This document shows, one piece after another, positions 14,721-22,281 of a stretch of DNA of 31,908 bases. The stretch comes from a virus, in the IMG/VR virus record IMGVR_UViG_3300003873_000039, positions 1 to 31,908 of that record; one strand, 5' to 3'. A program made the position numbers and the translations under genes. The notes under the pieces are model-generated. The model was given only the letters and a program-made list of their open reading frames with translations. It was not told the DNA's origin and searched no databases. The stretch's first letter is position 1. Every line of letters starts with the position of its first letter.

Positions 14721-15071
14721 TTATTTCTCCATTTTTACATATTCATATACACATAAATCTAAGTCATCATTCAGAAATGTAGTTCCTAAATTTGGTGTAT
14801 TTTTCTTGAAATCATTGCTTATTTTTGTGTGTAGAATTCTATTTTGATATGCATACATTCTCTCCACTTTTGCATGTAAGCTTGCCCATGAAATTTTATT
14901 TTTTTTGATAAAACTACTTATTGCAGACAACAGTTCATCATCTGAATGTGAGCCGTGTATAATTTCACTTATGATCATGTGATTGTTGTCTTGCTCTCTT
15001 GATGCACATTGTGAATTTGAAAGAAGTGATATTTTATTCTTCAGACATTCAAGATCGGTTACATTTTCCAT
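14721..15071 (-). CDS. Hypothetical protein (first gene of cargo cassette)
   Basis: A 116-residue, largely helical soluble protein of unknown family. The middle (SDDELLSAISSFIKKNKISWASLHAKVERMYAYQNRIL) looks like a helical bundle. Codon use is AT-rich, unlike the scaffold and capsid genes on either side, which suggests recent transfer. The SD GGAG precedes the ATG by 9 nt. A promoter at 15132-15159 sits just upstream. As the first gene of an independently transcribed cassette inside a head operon, it is a candidate for a lysogen benefit such as exclusion of other phages. That is inference. Confidence 0.7.
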   Translation of the reverse strand: MENVTDLECLKNKISLLSNSQCASREQDNNHMIISEIIHGSHSDDELLSAISSFIKKNKISWASLHAKVERMYAYQNRILHTKISNDFKKNTPNLGTTFLNDDLDLCVYEYVKMEK

Positions 15072-15131
15072 TTTCTATCTCCACACCCCGTCAGCCGGTG
15101 TCGCTATATTTTTCCCTTTCGGAATAACTGA

Positions 15132-15159
15132 ACACTACTCCTTTAAGAAGTAATGTCAA
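15132..15159 (-). promoter_or_regulatory. Promoter of the cargo cassette
   Basis: Minus-strand TTGACA (15159-15154), 16 nt spacer, TAGTGT (15137-15132). The -35 is perfect, the -10 moderate. It lies 60 nt before the first cassette gene. The nearest 15-bp motif is about 35 bp further upstream and does not overlap the promoter. Confidence 0.5.
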
Positions 15160-15193
15160 GCGTTAATTGTAATTTTTTTTACTACACCTTTGA

Positions 15194-15208
15194 TTTCACA
15201 AGCTGAAA
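15194..15208. promoter_or_regulatory. Dispersed 15-bp motif TTTCACAAGCTGAAA
   Basis: One mismatch in the second half-site. With 15245-15259 it brackets the terminator after the scaffold gene. Confidence 0.55.
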
Positions 15209-15213
15209 TAGAA

Positions 15214-15241
15214 AAAGGCCAGGAACAATGCCCCGGCCTTT
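15214..15241 (-). terminator. Terminator after the scaffold gene
   Basis: On the minus strand AAAGGCC pairs with GGCCTTT around a 14-nt loop, and the 3' arm continues as TTTTTC. It separates the scaffold from the cargo cassette. Confidence 0.7.
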
Positions 15242-15244
15242 CGG

Positions 15245-15259
15245 TTTCATTTTGTGAAT
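15245..15259 (-). promoter_or_regulatory. Dispersed 15-bp motif TTTCATTTTGTGAAT
   Basis: Reads ATTCACAAAATGAAA along transcription. It lies between the scaffold stop and its terminator. Confidence 0.7.
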
Positions 15260-15262
15260 CAG

Positions 15263-16003
15263 TTACGCTGCCTGTTTTGCTTTCAGCCCTCTTGCAATTC
15301 GGCTTTCGCCAGACACGTTACCACCTGGAGCTTTTCCACCTGTTGCTCCAGTTGAACCAGCACCGCCGCCAGATGCCTTAACAAAATGCAGATTCTCATC
15401 CAGAAAGGATTTCACATAACTTGCAACGGCCATCGGTTTGCCTGATTCATCCAGCGCAACTTTCCCATCAGCACCAAGCACTTCGACTGAGCCAGCATCA
15501 TTCAGACGCATCTTGGGTTTGAGTAGCGATGTGATTTGAGCTGGCTTGATAGCGTTGTTACTTGATGCCGCTGTGACGATTTCATTATCAATCAGCACTT
15601 CAGACAAACGCGATTCAAGCCCCTTGATTTTACCATTGAGGGATTCAACCTGAGTCGCGTGACGGCGTTCGATTTCGGCTTTTGCTTCATCGAACTTGCC
15701 CTTTGATGTCAGGTCATCTTGCTTGCGCTTATCAGCATCACTAATCAGATTCTTGATAGCATCTGCATCCAGATCGCCCAAAGTGTCCTTGAGTTCACGC
15801 AATGCAACGCGGTTACTTGCAGCATCACTTCGAGCGGACTTCAATTCATCCTTGAGCCGTGCGACTTCATCAGAGCCGCCCTTATCGCCATCGCCGCCCT
15901 TGTCGCCTTCACTATCACCAGAACCACCGGCAATATTCGGAACAACACCACCATCAGGCATGTGCCAGTACCTGCCAATCAAAATCGGTTTATCAACATT
16001 CAT
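15263..16003 (-). CDS. Scaffold protein
   Basis: A 246-residue protein. A Gly/Asp/Ser-rich low-complexity stretch near residues 26-45 precedes a long coiled coil (about 46-140, LKDELKSARSDAASNRVALRELKDTL...). A helix-rich segment and a basic C-terminus (SRIARGLKAKQAA) follow; the basic end would touch the capsid protein. This matches GP20-like phage scaffolds. The gene directly precedes the capsid in operon order, interrupted only by the cargo cassette. SD GGAGG is 8 nt before the ATG. It should guide procapsid assembly and leave the head, possibly with help from a protease. Confidence 0.75.
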   Translation of the reverse strand: MNVDKPILIGRYWHMPDGGVVPNIAGGSGDSEGDKGGDGDKGGSDEVARLKDELKSARSDAASNRVALRELKDTLGDLDADAIKNLISDADKRKQDDLTSKGKFDEAKAEIERRHATQVESLNGKIKGLESRLSEVLIDNEIVTAASSNNAIKPAQITSLLKPKMRLNDAGSVEVLGADGKVALDESGKPMAVASYVKSFLDENLHFVKASGGGAGSTGATGGKAPGGNVSGESRIARGLKAKQAA

Positions 16004-16022
16004 ATTTAAGCCTCCATGCGAA

Positions 16023-16050
16023 TTGTCGCTGCATGCAGTGTACTTAATAT
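16023..16050 (+). promoter_or_regulatory. Promoter of the secreted-protein cargo gene
   Basis: TTGTCG, 16 nt, TAATAT on the plus strand, opposing the head operon and 58 nt before the cargo ATG. No 15-bp motif is nearby, so it may be active in the lysogen. Confidence 0.5.
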
Positions 16051-16107
16051 TTGCCTGTTTCCTTAGCAGTGTTATCGTTTCTGTCGCGAAATCAAGGGAG
16101 TGATATT

Positions 16108-16509
16108 ATGAGGGTTATACTTTTGACCGTGGCGTTGTTGATGATAAATCCGGGGCATGTTGAAGCTAACAAATTCCTTGATGATCTGGCTAAAATGCCT
16201 CCATGCTATCAGTATGTTGGGGCACGGCCTCCTGGCACTACACATTGGACTGAACAAATGGTGGGATTTTATACCGAGCATGTCAGCCAGAAATTTGTCG
16301 ATACACACTCCCGACTTGAAATAATGATGACTTTAAAAACTCGTTTATTAAATCAATTAGACTCATTTGGAAAGATGAGCAAAAGGGAACACAAAAGAGA
16401 TATATGTATCATATCGAATGTCAGGTTTGACGATTTTGACCCTAAGCCTGGAGAAGGCTACTCAATGTCGATATTAGCAGATGTTATGTCAGCAGACTAT
16501 ATAAAATAA
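16108..16509 (+). CDS. Secreted hypothetical protein (lysogenic cargo)
   Basis: A 133-residue protein starting at ATG 16108, chosen for its SD (AAGGGAG) and because it opens a clean signal peptide: MR, then a hydrophobic core (VILLTVALLMINPG), then a likely cut after VEA. The mature part has two cysteines (PPCYQYVG; RDICIIS) that could form a disulfide in the periplasm. The family is not recognised. It is the only plus-strand gene among the late genes and has its own promoter, the hallmark of a moron. A role in the lysogen's envelope, such as blocking other phages or altering virulence, is plausible but unproven. Confidence 0.75.
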   Translation: MRVILLTVALLMINPGHVEANKFLDDLAKMPPCYQYVGARPPGTTHWTEQMVGFYTEHVSQKFVDTHSRLEIMMTLKTRLLNQLDSFGKMSKREHKRDICIISNVRFDDFDPKPGEGYSMSILADVMSADYIK

Positions 16510-16512
16510 TTT

Positions 16513-16552
16513 AACCTTTCGCAGACAAATAATGTCTGCAATTCGTAAGGTT
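16513..16552 (+). terminator. Hairpin between convergent genes
   Basis: AACCTT-tc-GCAGAC ... GTCTGC-7nt-AAGGTT forms a two-part stem between the plus-strand cargo gene and the minus-strand gene end. There is no T-run, so intrinsic termination would be weak. Confidence 0.4.
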
Positions 16553-16884
16553 CACAAAGTCTTAATGTCCGCCCCTTTGTTCGGATCATCGTTTTGAATG
16601 GCTTTCGCTGGCTTAACTGATTTAAGCTCCGGCGATTTCATCCCCATTGTTGATAACAGTGCTTTGAATTGGGATAGGTCTGACAGCGGATCATCTAAAA
16701 CAAATTCAGGGGAATGAGCGTGCTCACTGTATATCTCCCCATCTTTCATTGCGCTGTCCATTTTTGCATTGACCAGCCGTACGATGTCTTTATTCCCGGA
16801 AATCTGAGCAGTCTCAGTATCAAGTTTTATAGCCCCAAGCTTTACCCATTTTCCTGCGATGTATCTTTCAATTTTCAGCTTCAT
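16552..16884 (-). CDS. Hypothetical head-region protein
   Basis: A 110-residue protein with an N-terminal beta-rich part (MKLKIERYIAGKWVKLGAIKL) and a charged, flexible C-terminus (KSVKPAKAIQNDD). The ATG overlaps the stop of the MuF gene by 4 nt. The small N-terminal domain followed by a disordered tail echoes the protein at 12271-12753. No function is recognised. Its place between MuF and scaffold suggests a head-assembly role. Confidence 0.6.
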   Translation of the reverse strand: MKLKIERYIAGKWVKLGAIKLDTETAQISGNKDIVRLVNAKMDSAMKDGEIYSEHAHSPEFVLDDPLSDLSQFKALLSTMGMKSPELKSVKPAKAIQNDDPNKGADIKTL

Positions 16885-18458
16885 CCGTGCTCCAGTATGC
16901 CAAGCGTCATATCAAACATTTCCCGATCAATCATGTATAAGGCTTCGAAGTTTACGCTATCACCTCCAAGCAAATATTCAAAGGCAATGGTCATCACTTC
17001 TTTAGCACCTGTCTTCCCATATTCGCGCCCCATGTACGGGGTAACGTAGTGATCTTCGCGGGCTACTTCGTGAATTTTATATTTTTTATTCCCTGTCAGG
17101 TCGCGCAACCGTTTCAGCGGGTCGCCAGTTGTTCTTGACGCGTGTTCGGCTGTGAATACGGCATCAATATCAGGGAAAACATATTGCAGGCGGTGAGTGT
17201 ACTCATGGACAGCCGTACTCATGCGGCCTGCTAAAATGTAGCTATCACCGGCCTTCACACGTTCAATACCAAAGCCCCCGCCGATATGCCCGCGCTTTCC
17301 ATCGTATTCGCTTTTGATAACTTTATGCCAACCGCGCCCACGGCTATATCTTGTATGCGTATCGCCAGCTTGATTTGATTTTGATACCCACGCATCAGGG
17401 AACAGTGTTGATGCTTTACGCACCATCGGAGCTGCCTTGCCTGAGCCTACAATTTTTGCTTGCACGTTATCGAATGAACGACCCTTTTTCAGGTGTTTGA
17501 ATAGGGCAGCGATAAAGGCTTCACGGTTATCAGATGTCATCGGATCGTCAGGAGCCATGCCTATTTCTTTCTGCAAAGTATGGCGCAAGTTTTTGCCAGC
17601 TTTTTTCATAGAAGCCGGAGTGAGTTTTACTTTTGCCGGGGTTTTAGGTTTAGCTTTAGGCTCAGGAGCTGGCTTCGTTTTCTTTGTTGTCCCAAGAGCT
17701 GCTATCCAATGATGCCGGCAATTCCAGCCCCCACGCGTAATAAATGGATCGCCCGCCTTCTTTCCCTGCCATTTTTGATTTGACCAGGCTTTGATTTCAT
17801 CTTGTGAAAATGACTTGCCATGATGTTCAACACACCATTTCCTAGTGTCCTGCACACTTGACCCAAAATAGGTAAACTCTTTCACGCCAGCTTCAGTCGC
17901 TTTCTTTTTGAATAGCGTTGAATCCAGTTCCATCAAGCCTGTATGGGCGTATGTGTTGGCATATGCTGAAAGTGGCTGGCCATGCGCTGTCACGCCACCA
18001 ACCAGCATTTGAGATATGTCAGCAGCCAGTTCATCAAATGGAGTCCCGGCTATTGCTGCTGTGTAAATACTATTCCCGATGTCGCTTGAGTATTGCTGCC
18101 CAAGCGATGCCAGTGATTGAAATGTGTCCTGCTGATACGCTTCAATGATACCTGTATCAGCTTCGACAAACTGAATATCAAAGCCCCCGGCTTTCAGACG
18201 CGCTTTGACGTACTTCGCAGCCTCTGTGAATTCATCAGTCGAAGCCTTGGCGGCGGAAAGGTAGGGAGAAAGCTGCTGATATATCTTTTGGCGCATATCC
18301 ATGGCAGCGGCAAGATTCAGATCGGTTGTCATAATCGCGCCAGTGCTGTCCGTCTTCAGCTTCCCCATCAAAGACAGTATGCGACGTTCAACAACCACAA
18401 GCGATGCCTGTAGCCTCTTCTCATTGCGTGTAATGGCTTGATCAAGTGGAGATGGCAT
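16881..18458 (-). CDS. MuF-type minor head protein fused to a putative zinc metallopeptidase
   Basis: A 525-residue protein. Residues about 1-255 are a Mu gpF/SPP1 gp7-like head morphogenesis domain, seen in DTRKWCVEHHGKSF (204-217) and WNCRHHW (245-251). A Lys/Pro/Ala linker (258-285) follows. The C-terminal domain holds AVHEYTHRLQ with HEYTH at 418-422, the zincin HExxH signature. Glu487 in AKEVMTIAFEYL is a candidate third ligand. MuF proteins sit inside the head near the portal and may be injected with DNA. The fused enzyme could mature the head, act in the host, or be a polymorphic-toxin-like effector. A 17-nt overlap joins it to the gene upstream. Confidence 0.75.
   Translation of the reverse strand: MPSPLDQAITRNEKRLQASLVVVERRILSLMGKLKTDSTGAIMTTDLNLAAAMDMRQKIYQQLSPYLSAAKASTDEFTEAAKYVKARLKAGGFDIQFVEADTGIIEAYQQDTFQSLASLGQQYSSDIGNSIYTAAIAGTPFDELAADISQMLVGGVTAHGQPLSAYANTYAHTGLMELDSTLFKKKATEAGVKEFTYFGSSVQDTRKWCVEHHGKSFSQDEIKAWSNQKWQGKKAGDPFITRGGWNCRHHWIAALGTTKKTKPAPEPKAKPKTPAKVKLTPASMKKAGKNLRHTLQKEIGMAPDDPMTSDNREAFIAALFKHLKKGRSFDNVQAKIVGSGKAAPMVRKASTLFPDAWVSKSNQAGDTHTRYSRGRGWHKVIKSEYDGKRGHIGGGFGIERVKAGDSYILAGRMSTAVHEYTHRLQYVFPDIDAVFTAEHASRTTGDPLKRLRDLTGNKKYKIHEVAREDHYVTPYMGREYGKTGAKEVMTIAFEYLLGGDSVNFEALYMIDREMFDMTLGILEHG
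17795..17809 (-). promoter_or_regulatory. Dispersed 15-bp motif TTTCATCTTGTGAAA
   Basis: Inside the MuF gene, oriented with transcription; encodes FSQDE. Confidence 0.75.
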
Positions 18459-18939
18459 TTTTCAATTCATCCTTGAGAATTTTAGAAAGTTGTTTGCGTC
18501 CATCACTACCAAGCCCGAAAAAGTTACGCTTAGGAAGCTTGCCGCCGCCCGTGTTATGGCCATGCGCCTTAATGGCCTCTTGCGTTCGTGTGAATCGGAT
18601 AACAGCTCTGTCACGCCCGAAAACACGATGCTGAAGAGCAGACATCATCCGCCCTGAATCATGTAGCCAGCCGCCGCCCCGCGTTGCCTTGAACTCACGA
18701 TAGCCACCGGGGTAAAAGCGCGAATGCTTTTTGTTGCTGGATTTGATGTAAGCTGGCTTGCTCGAATAAGGCGCGAACCTTGACCCATTCACATCAAGTC
18801 CTTTCTCTGTCCGCACCTTGATTATCGTCACCGCTTTTGCTGCAACAGCTCCCATGATCTTCCTGGTCAACAGGGATCGCTTCATGTGATGAAGTTTAGC
18901 GATTACCTCCTGTTCACCGACCACGCGGGCTTTAAGCAT
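18442..18939 (-). CDS. Mu gpG / HK97 gp10-like neck protein
   Basis: A 165-residue basic protein with features of phage virion morphogenesis proteins: an early helix (EVIAKLHHMKRSLLTRKIMG), NGSRFAPYSSKP, GWLHDSGRMMSALQHRV near residues 89-105, and KRNFFGLGSDGRKQL near the end. Such proteins act at the head-tail junction or in tail completion. It overlaps the portal gene by 8 nt and the MuF gene by 17 nt, so the three are made together. An unusually perfect palindrome (CTTCATGTGATGAAG) lies inside, at 18880-18894. Confidence 0.65.
   Translation of the reverse strand: MLKARVVGEQEVIAKLHHMKRSLLTRKIMGAVAAKAVTIIKVRTEKGLDVNGSRFAPYSSKPAYIKSSNKKHSRFYPGGYREFKATRGGGWLHDSGRMMSALQHRVFGRDRAVIRFTRTQEAIKAHGHNTGGGKLPKRNFFGLGSDGRKQLSKILKDELKNAIST
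18880..18894. promoter_or_regulatory. Dispersed 15-bp motif CTTCATGTGATGAAG
   Basis: Symmetric variant (CAT-N3-ATG); all six half-site base pairs are complementary. In the gpG-like gene. Confidence 0.5.
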
Positions 18940-20347
18940 TGACTACATCCACAAGATTAGGAACTTTGACTTCATCATTGATAGCTTTCATGACTTCAGG
19001 ATCAGTGTCACCCAGCACGCGTTTGGCTACCCTGCCCCGGATTTCAGCATCAAAGGTTTTCGAGTTCACAAGCGGTTTAGCTTTCATCGCGTTATCAATT
19101 TCATTCGCAAGATCGCGCACACCGAATTTGCGCGGATAATCAACTTCGCCGTCAAATACCTGTTCTTCCCATGCTGCAAACAGGCGAAAAATCCCCATCT
19201 CAGCATTTTCACAGCCCTCGCCTTTCTCAGCCAGGATGCTGTTTAATTGTTGGAAAGTGATTTCAAGTGATACGCCTGATTGCACTTTTGTTGACTGCGC
19301 ATCAGTGCCACCAGTGCGAGCCAGGGCGCGAATATCATCAACCAGGGCGAGCCTCCATTCACGGATTTCTTTTAGTGAAGAGTGAGGCGGTTCCATCCAC
19401 TCCCATTTTGCAGTTGGATTGCGCGGATCGAATTCAAGCACATTACCGCTGCCAACCTCAATTTCAGCTTCATTGCCGCCCATAGTCTGTTCACGCGGTC
19501 CCTGAAGCATTGGGAAAGCAGTATTCTCAATGATTTCATGCGCATCAGAATCGATGTAAAAGATGCGGCGATTGATGTCAGCAATGTCATTGATGTCAGA
19601 ATTGCCGATGAATAGGCTTGATGTTTTACGATTTGCAAGCATCACAAACGGAATTTCCCCAAGAGTGTTCACGCCTTCATCAATCAGCTTAGCCTCTGTA
19701 TTGCCGTTGTTTTTCTTGTCTTCAACGCCATACAGCTTCCAATCTGTTCGAGTCCAAACGCGATACAGCTCAAAGCCATCGATCTCAGCCCCGTAAGTGT
19801 CTTCAACCATTTCTTCATGTAGAACAAGCTTGCTCAGAACAGGCCGGCCATTCTTGCGCACGAACTCAAAATTGATGATATGTTCAGGACTATACCTGAC
19901 CAGATACGGCCTAACGCCCGCAGCAACCTCTTCAGCCTTCGTCGTGAAGTTAGTTGCTGGCTTATCAAGCACCATGCCCACAAGGCCAGTAATAGAAGCC
20001 ATGCGAGCTGTTTCGCGCATCCAGGCTGAGAAATCAGTGCCATTAAAGTCGCAATCTTCCATGAAAGCATCCAGATTTTTATTACCTGCCAGCACACCGA
20101 ATTCGCGGGCGATTGTTTCTTTGAACAAATATGAAATGTAAATATCAATTACAGGCGCGGAATAGTTCACATATATAGCTTGCTTTAACCTGCGCATATA
20201 TTTCTTTTTCTGTTCGCGGGGATGCCGTTCAAGATAGCCAGCTTTGCGATATAGATCACCACCTTTGTATGACAGGTTCAGGAATTCCCATCGCTCAAGC
20301 ATTTCCTCAAAATCTTCATGCCGTTTGGTCAGTTGTTTTGCTTTCAT
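18932..20347 (-). CDS. Portal protein (DUF4055-like)
   Basis: A 471-residue protein from ATG 20347. A longer frame from 20371 is less likely, because 20347 has SD TAGGAG overlapping the terminase stop and avoids an overlap. It is helical, with the portal pattern of a long clip/stem and crown: YVNYSAPVIDIYISYLFK near the start, GEIPFVMLANRK, DINRRIFYIDSDAHE, and late GVSLEITFQQLNSILAEKGEGCE. It forms the dodecameric ring for DNA entry and docks with the terminase encoded just upstream. A dispersed 15-bp motif covers the start codon. Confidence 0.8.
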   Translation of the reverse strand: MKAKQLTKRHEDFEEMLERWEFLNLSYKGGDLYRKAGYLERHPREQKKKYMRRLKQAIYVNYSAPVIDIYISYLFKETIAREFGVLAGNKNLDAFMEDCDFNGTDFSAWMRETARMASITGLVGMVLDKPATNFTTKAEEVAAGVRPYLVRYSPEHIINFEFVRKNGRPVLSKLVLHEEMVEDTYGAEIDGFELYRVWTRTDWKLYGVEDKKNNGNTEAKLIDEGVNTLGEIPFVMLANRKTSSLFIGNSDINDIADINRRIFYIDSDAHEIIENTAFPMLQGPREQTMGGNEAEIEVGSGNVLEFDPRNPTAKWEWMEPPHSSLKEIREWRLALVDDIRALARTGGTDAQSTKVQSGVSLEITFQQLNSILAEKGEGCENAEMGIFRLFAAWEEQVFDGEVDYPRKFGVRDLANEIDNAMKAKPLVNSKTFDAEIRGRVAKRVLGDTDPEVMKAINDEVKVPNLVDVVNA

Positions 20348-20356
20348 TATGTGAAC
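20342..20356 (-). promoter_or_regulatory. Dispersed 15-bp motif over the portal start
   Basis: TTTCATTATGTGAAC; sense reads TAGGAGTTCACATAATGAAA, so the motif fills the SD-ATG spacer and start codon of the portal gene. Confidence 0.7.
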
Positions 20357-20358
20357 TC

Positions 20359-21627
20359 CTATTTCAGCCAAACTTTGCGGGCTTGTATGATTCGTGAAAC
20401 CGGGAACAAGTATTCAACAGGATAGCCAAGAGCGTCTGTTAAATGCGTCATGTGATCCATTTTCCTGATTCCCTCATGTGTTAGCCTTTCGCAGTAGCTG
20501 CGAAGCTTTGAGCAGCCCGGATCAAACGTAAGAGAGCCATCGCCGAGCTTCGTGTTGACTGCATTGTATCTGTCCCTAATCGCTGGATGTGCAAGATGTG
20601 CAAACACTTGCAGGCCCAGATTTTCAATGATTATATGGTCAGTGACACCGCCTGCCGAAGCAGTATGGCGAGCAGAGCCAGCCGGGTCAGGGTAAGCGCA
20701 AACGATCCCAGGCCATCTGCCTGTTGCGTATTTGATCATATCTTCCGTGTCTGAATTCGGCAGCTCTATTTCAGCAACAACATGCATATGGCCTTCATTA
20801 ATCCAGAAAACGCATGCAGCCATCGGATTTACATTGAAATCCATGCCCAATCGCAACGGAATTCCAGGAGGTGTAATTACAGACTGTAAATTTTTACACT
20901 TGTCAAACTGATGATATATCCGCCCGGTTGAAAGATTGATAAATTCGCCATTCATATAGGCCTGCACAGCCTTTTCATCGTAAGCTTTTCTCAGTGTATC
21001 AATGAAATCAGGTGGCAAGGCCAGGTTGCCGGCTGTCTTCGCTCTAACCATTTCCAGTAAATATTTTCCAGCGTCTTCGCCTTCAATAATGTCATAGCCC
21101 CAGTTGAGTTCTTCCGGGGTTCCTGTCAGCCAGATTTCACGAAGCCTGGAACGCGGGTCACGCACACGGGCAAGCATTTGGTCAAATACTGGCTTATCCA
21201 TGATGAACGGTTCATCAAGGTAAGCGGCGGCAAGGTTCGGGCCTTTGAGTGCGTCAGGGTTCTCCCCTGAGCCAATCCATAGCGTGCCTTGCCGTCCTTT
21301 ATACCTGATACGGAATTCCCAATCAGATGGCCTCCAGTCATAATCGATGCGCCGGCCATCCAATAGAGCTTTGATAGTAGGGATTGTGGTGCGCTTAGCC
21401 TGCCGATATGACGGGGAAACCCCCATGATAGGTACTGGAGCATTGAAGATGCAGGAAGCAATCATACGCTTGCTGCCGATCATTGTTTTGCCGGAACCGT
21501 AACCACCAACAAGGGCTTTGATGAATGCCTGCGAGTTCCACAGGTTCCGCTGATAATCCCACATCCCGCCTTTAATCACCCGTCCATCGAATAGCACCGG
21601 GTCATCTTTGCGCCAAAATGAAGACAT
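20359..21627 (-). CDS. Terminase large subunit
   Basis: A 422-residue protein. The N-terminal ATPase has Walker A GGYGSGKT (41-48), Walker B AYLDEP (135-140) and a coupling motif LTGTP (167-171). The C-terminal RNase H-like nuclease shows acidic residues in GMDFNVNP (Asp263), YPDPAG (Asp314) and HLTDALGY (Asp398). It pumps and cuts DNA at the portal. The start overlaps the small subunit stop (TAATG). Length is normal for compact siphovirus terminases. Packaging type (cos or pac) cannot be decided here. Confidence 0.9.
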   Translation of the reverse strand: MSSFWRKDDPVLFDGRVIKGGMWDYQRNLWNSQAFIKALVGGYGSGKTMIGSKRMIASCIFNAPVPIMGVSPSYRQAKRTTIPTIKALLDGRRIDYDWRPSDWEFRIRYKGRQGTLWIGSGENPDALKGPNLAAAYLDEPFIMDKPVFDQMLARVRDPRSRLREIWLTGTPEELNWGYDIIEGEDAGKYLLEMVRAKTAGNLALPPDFIDTLRKAYDEKAVQAYMNGEFINLSTGRIYHQFDKCKNLQSVITPPGIPLRLGMDFNVNPMAACVFWINEGHMHVVAEIELPNSDTEDMIKYATGRWPGIVCAYPDPAGSARHTASAGGVTDHIIIENLGLQVFAHLAHPAIRDRYNAVNTKLGDGSLTFDPGCSKLRSYCERLTHEGIRKMDHMTHLTDALGYPVEYLFPVSRIIQARKVWLK

Positions 21628-22034
21628 TACATAAACTCGTCTGGCAAGTTCTCTTCTTCTTCAATGATTGATTCAGGTGGCCTTTCAGCTCTGCCCCATC
21701 GTGTAGGATTACGCCGCTCAAGCTTCCATGCAGCGGCCTGCCAGACACCGGAACCGGCAACAGCGGTGATGATCGTCAGGTCATTAGCCTCAGCCTCAGC
21801 CATGGCCTTTTTTACAGCGTTAAGAAACCGCGTGTGGATATTGTTGCGCTTCAGGACTTGATCGCGTGCGCCTTTTTTCGCCCATGCATAGAAAGTAGGC
21901 TTAGAAACGCCACAGCAAGCGACAGCGGTTTCAATATAATTACCCTGCTTTATTACTTCGCAGATTTCATCCTGCAACGCCTGAGTCAGCTTTGTTGGCC
22001 TTCCGCCAAGGTTCTTTTTCTTCTTAGTAGCCAT
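21627..22034 (-). CDS. Terminase small subunit
   Basis: A 135-residue protein with an N-terminal helix-turn-helix (GRPTKLTQALQDEICEVIKQG...AVACCGVSKPTFYAWAKKG, residues 11-54). A helical oligomerisation region (FLNAVKKAMAEAEANDL) and an acidic C-terminus (ESIIEEEENLPDEFM) follow; the latter probably touches the large subunit. It recognises the packaging site and is made just before the large subunit. The SD upstream of ATG 22034 is poor, so expression may depend on read-through from the gene upstream. Confidence 0.85.
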   Translation of the reverse strand: MATKKKKNLGGRPTKLTQALQDEICEVIKQGNYIETAVACCGVSKPTFYAWAKKGARDQVLKRNNIHTRFLNAVKKAMAEAEANDLTIITAVAGSGVWQAAAWKLERRNPTRWGRAERPPESIIEEEENLPDEFM

Positions 22035-22072
22035 GAGTTCAGTATATGAAATAGAAGATGTCAGCTAAGCAG

Positions 22073-22225
22073 TTAAGCTTTGCCGGCAATGATTTTCATA
22101 GCGAATATGAAACGCTTATGGAATGAAAGCGAGTTGATTGAGTCAACCAGCTCAAGGCCAGCTTTGTGATAGAATTTATGCAGCTCTGCTTTGACTTTTT
22201 CTGCTAATTGTTCGTCTGATTTCAT
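22073..22225 (-). CDS. Small hypothetical protein before terminase
   Basis: A 50-residue helical protein (MKSDEQLAEKVKAELHKFYH..., ending IAGKA). SD GAGG lies 7 nt before the ATG. Charged helices dominate; the middle SINSLSFHKRFIFAMKII is amphipathic. It lies between the resolvase and small terminase genes in the same direction. The family is not recognised. Good SD and operon fit support it. Confidence 0.6.
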   Translation of the reverse strand: MKSDEQLAEKVKAELHKFYHKAGLELVDSINSLSFHKRFIFAMKIIAGKA

Positions 22226-22230
22226 AACGC

Positions 22231-22262
22231 CTCACATATTTAATATGAATCCATTATGTGAG
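22231..22262. repeat. 8-bp inverted repeat before the terminase genes
   Basis: CTCACATA and TATGTGAG flank 16 nt. It overlaps the candidate promoter -10 and a weak 15-bp motif, so it could be an operator or an RNA hairpin. Confidence 0.5.
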
Positions 22263-22263
22263 A
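22249..22263 (-). promoter_or_regulatory. Dispersed 15-bp motif, weaker copy
   Basis: ATCCATTATGTGAGA keeps the core CAT-N3-GTGA but differs at the outer bases. It covers the candidate -10 of a promoter before the terminase genes. Confidence 0.4.
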
Positions 22264-22281
22264 TAGAACGCGATGAACTAA
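22253..22281 (-). promoter_or_regulatory. Candidate late promoter before terminase genes
   Basis: TTAGTT (22281-22276), 17 nt, CATAAT (22258-22253) on the minus strand. It is a partial consensus match, but it lies at the only gap between replication and head genes. Confidence 0.3.

Noticed and set aside
14318-15071. Cargo cassette as a known toxin-antitoxin family
   Set aside because: The HTH protein resembles antitoxins, but neither partner shows a recognisable toxin motif, so no family name is given.
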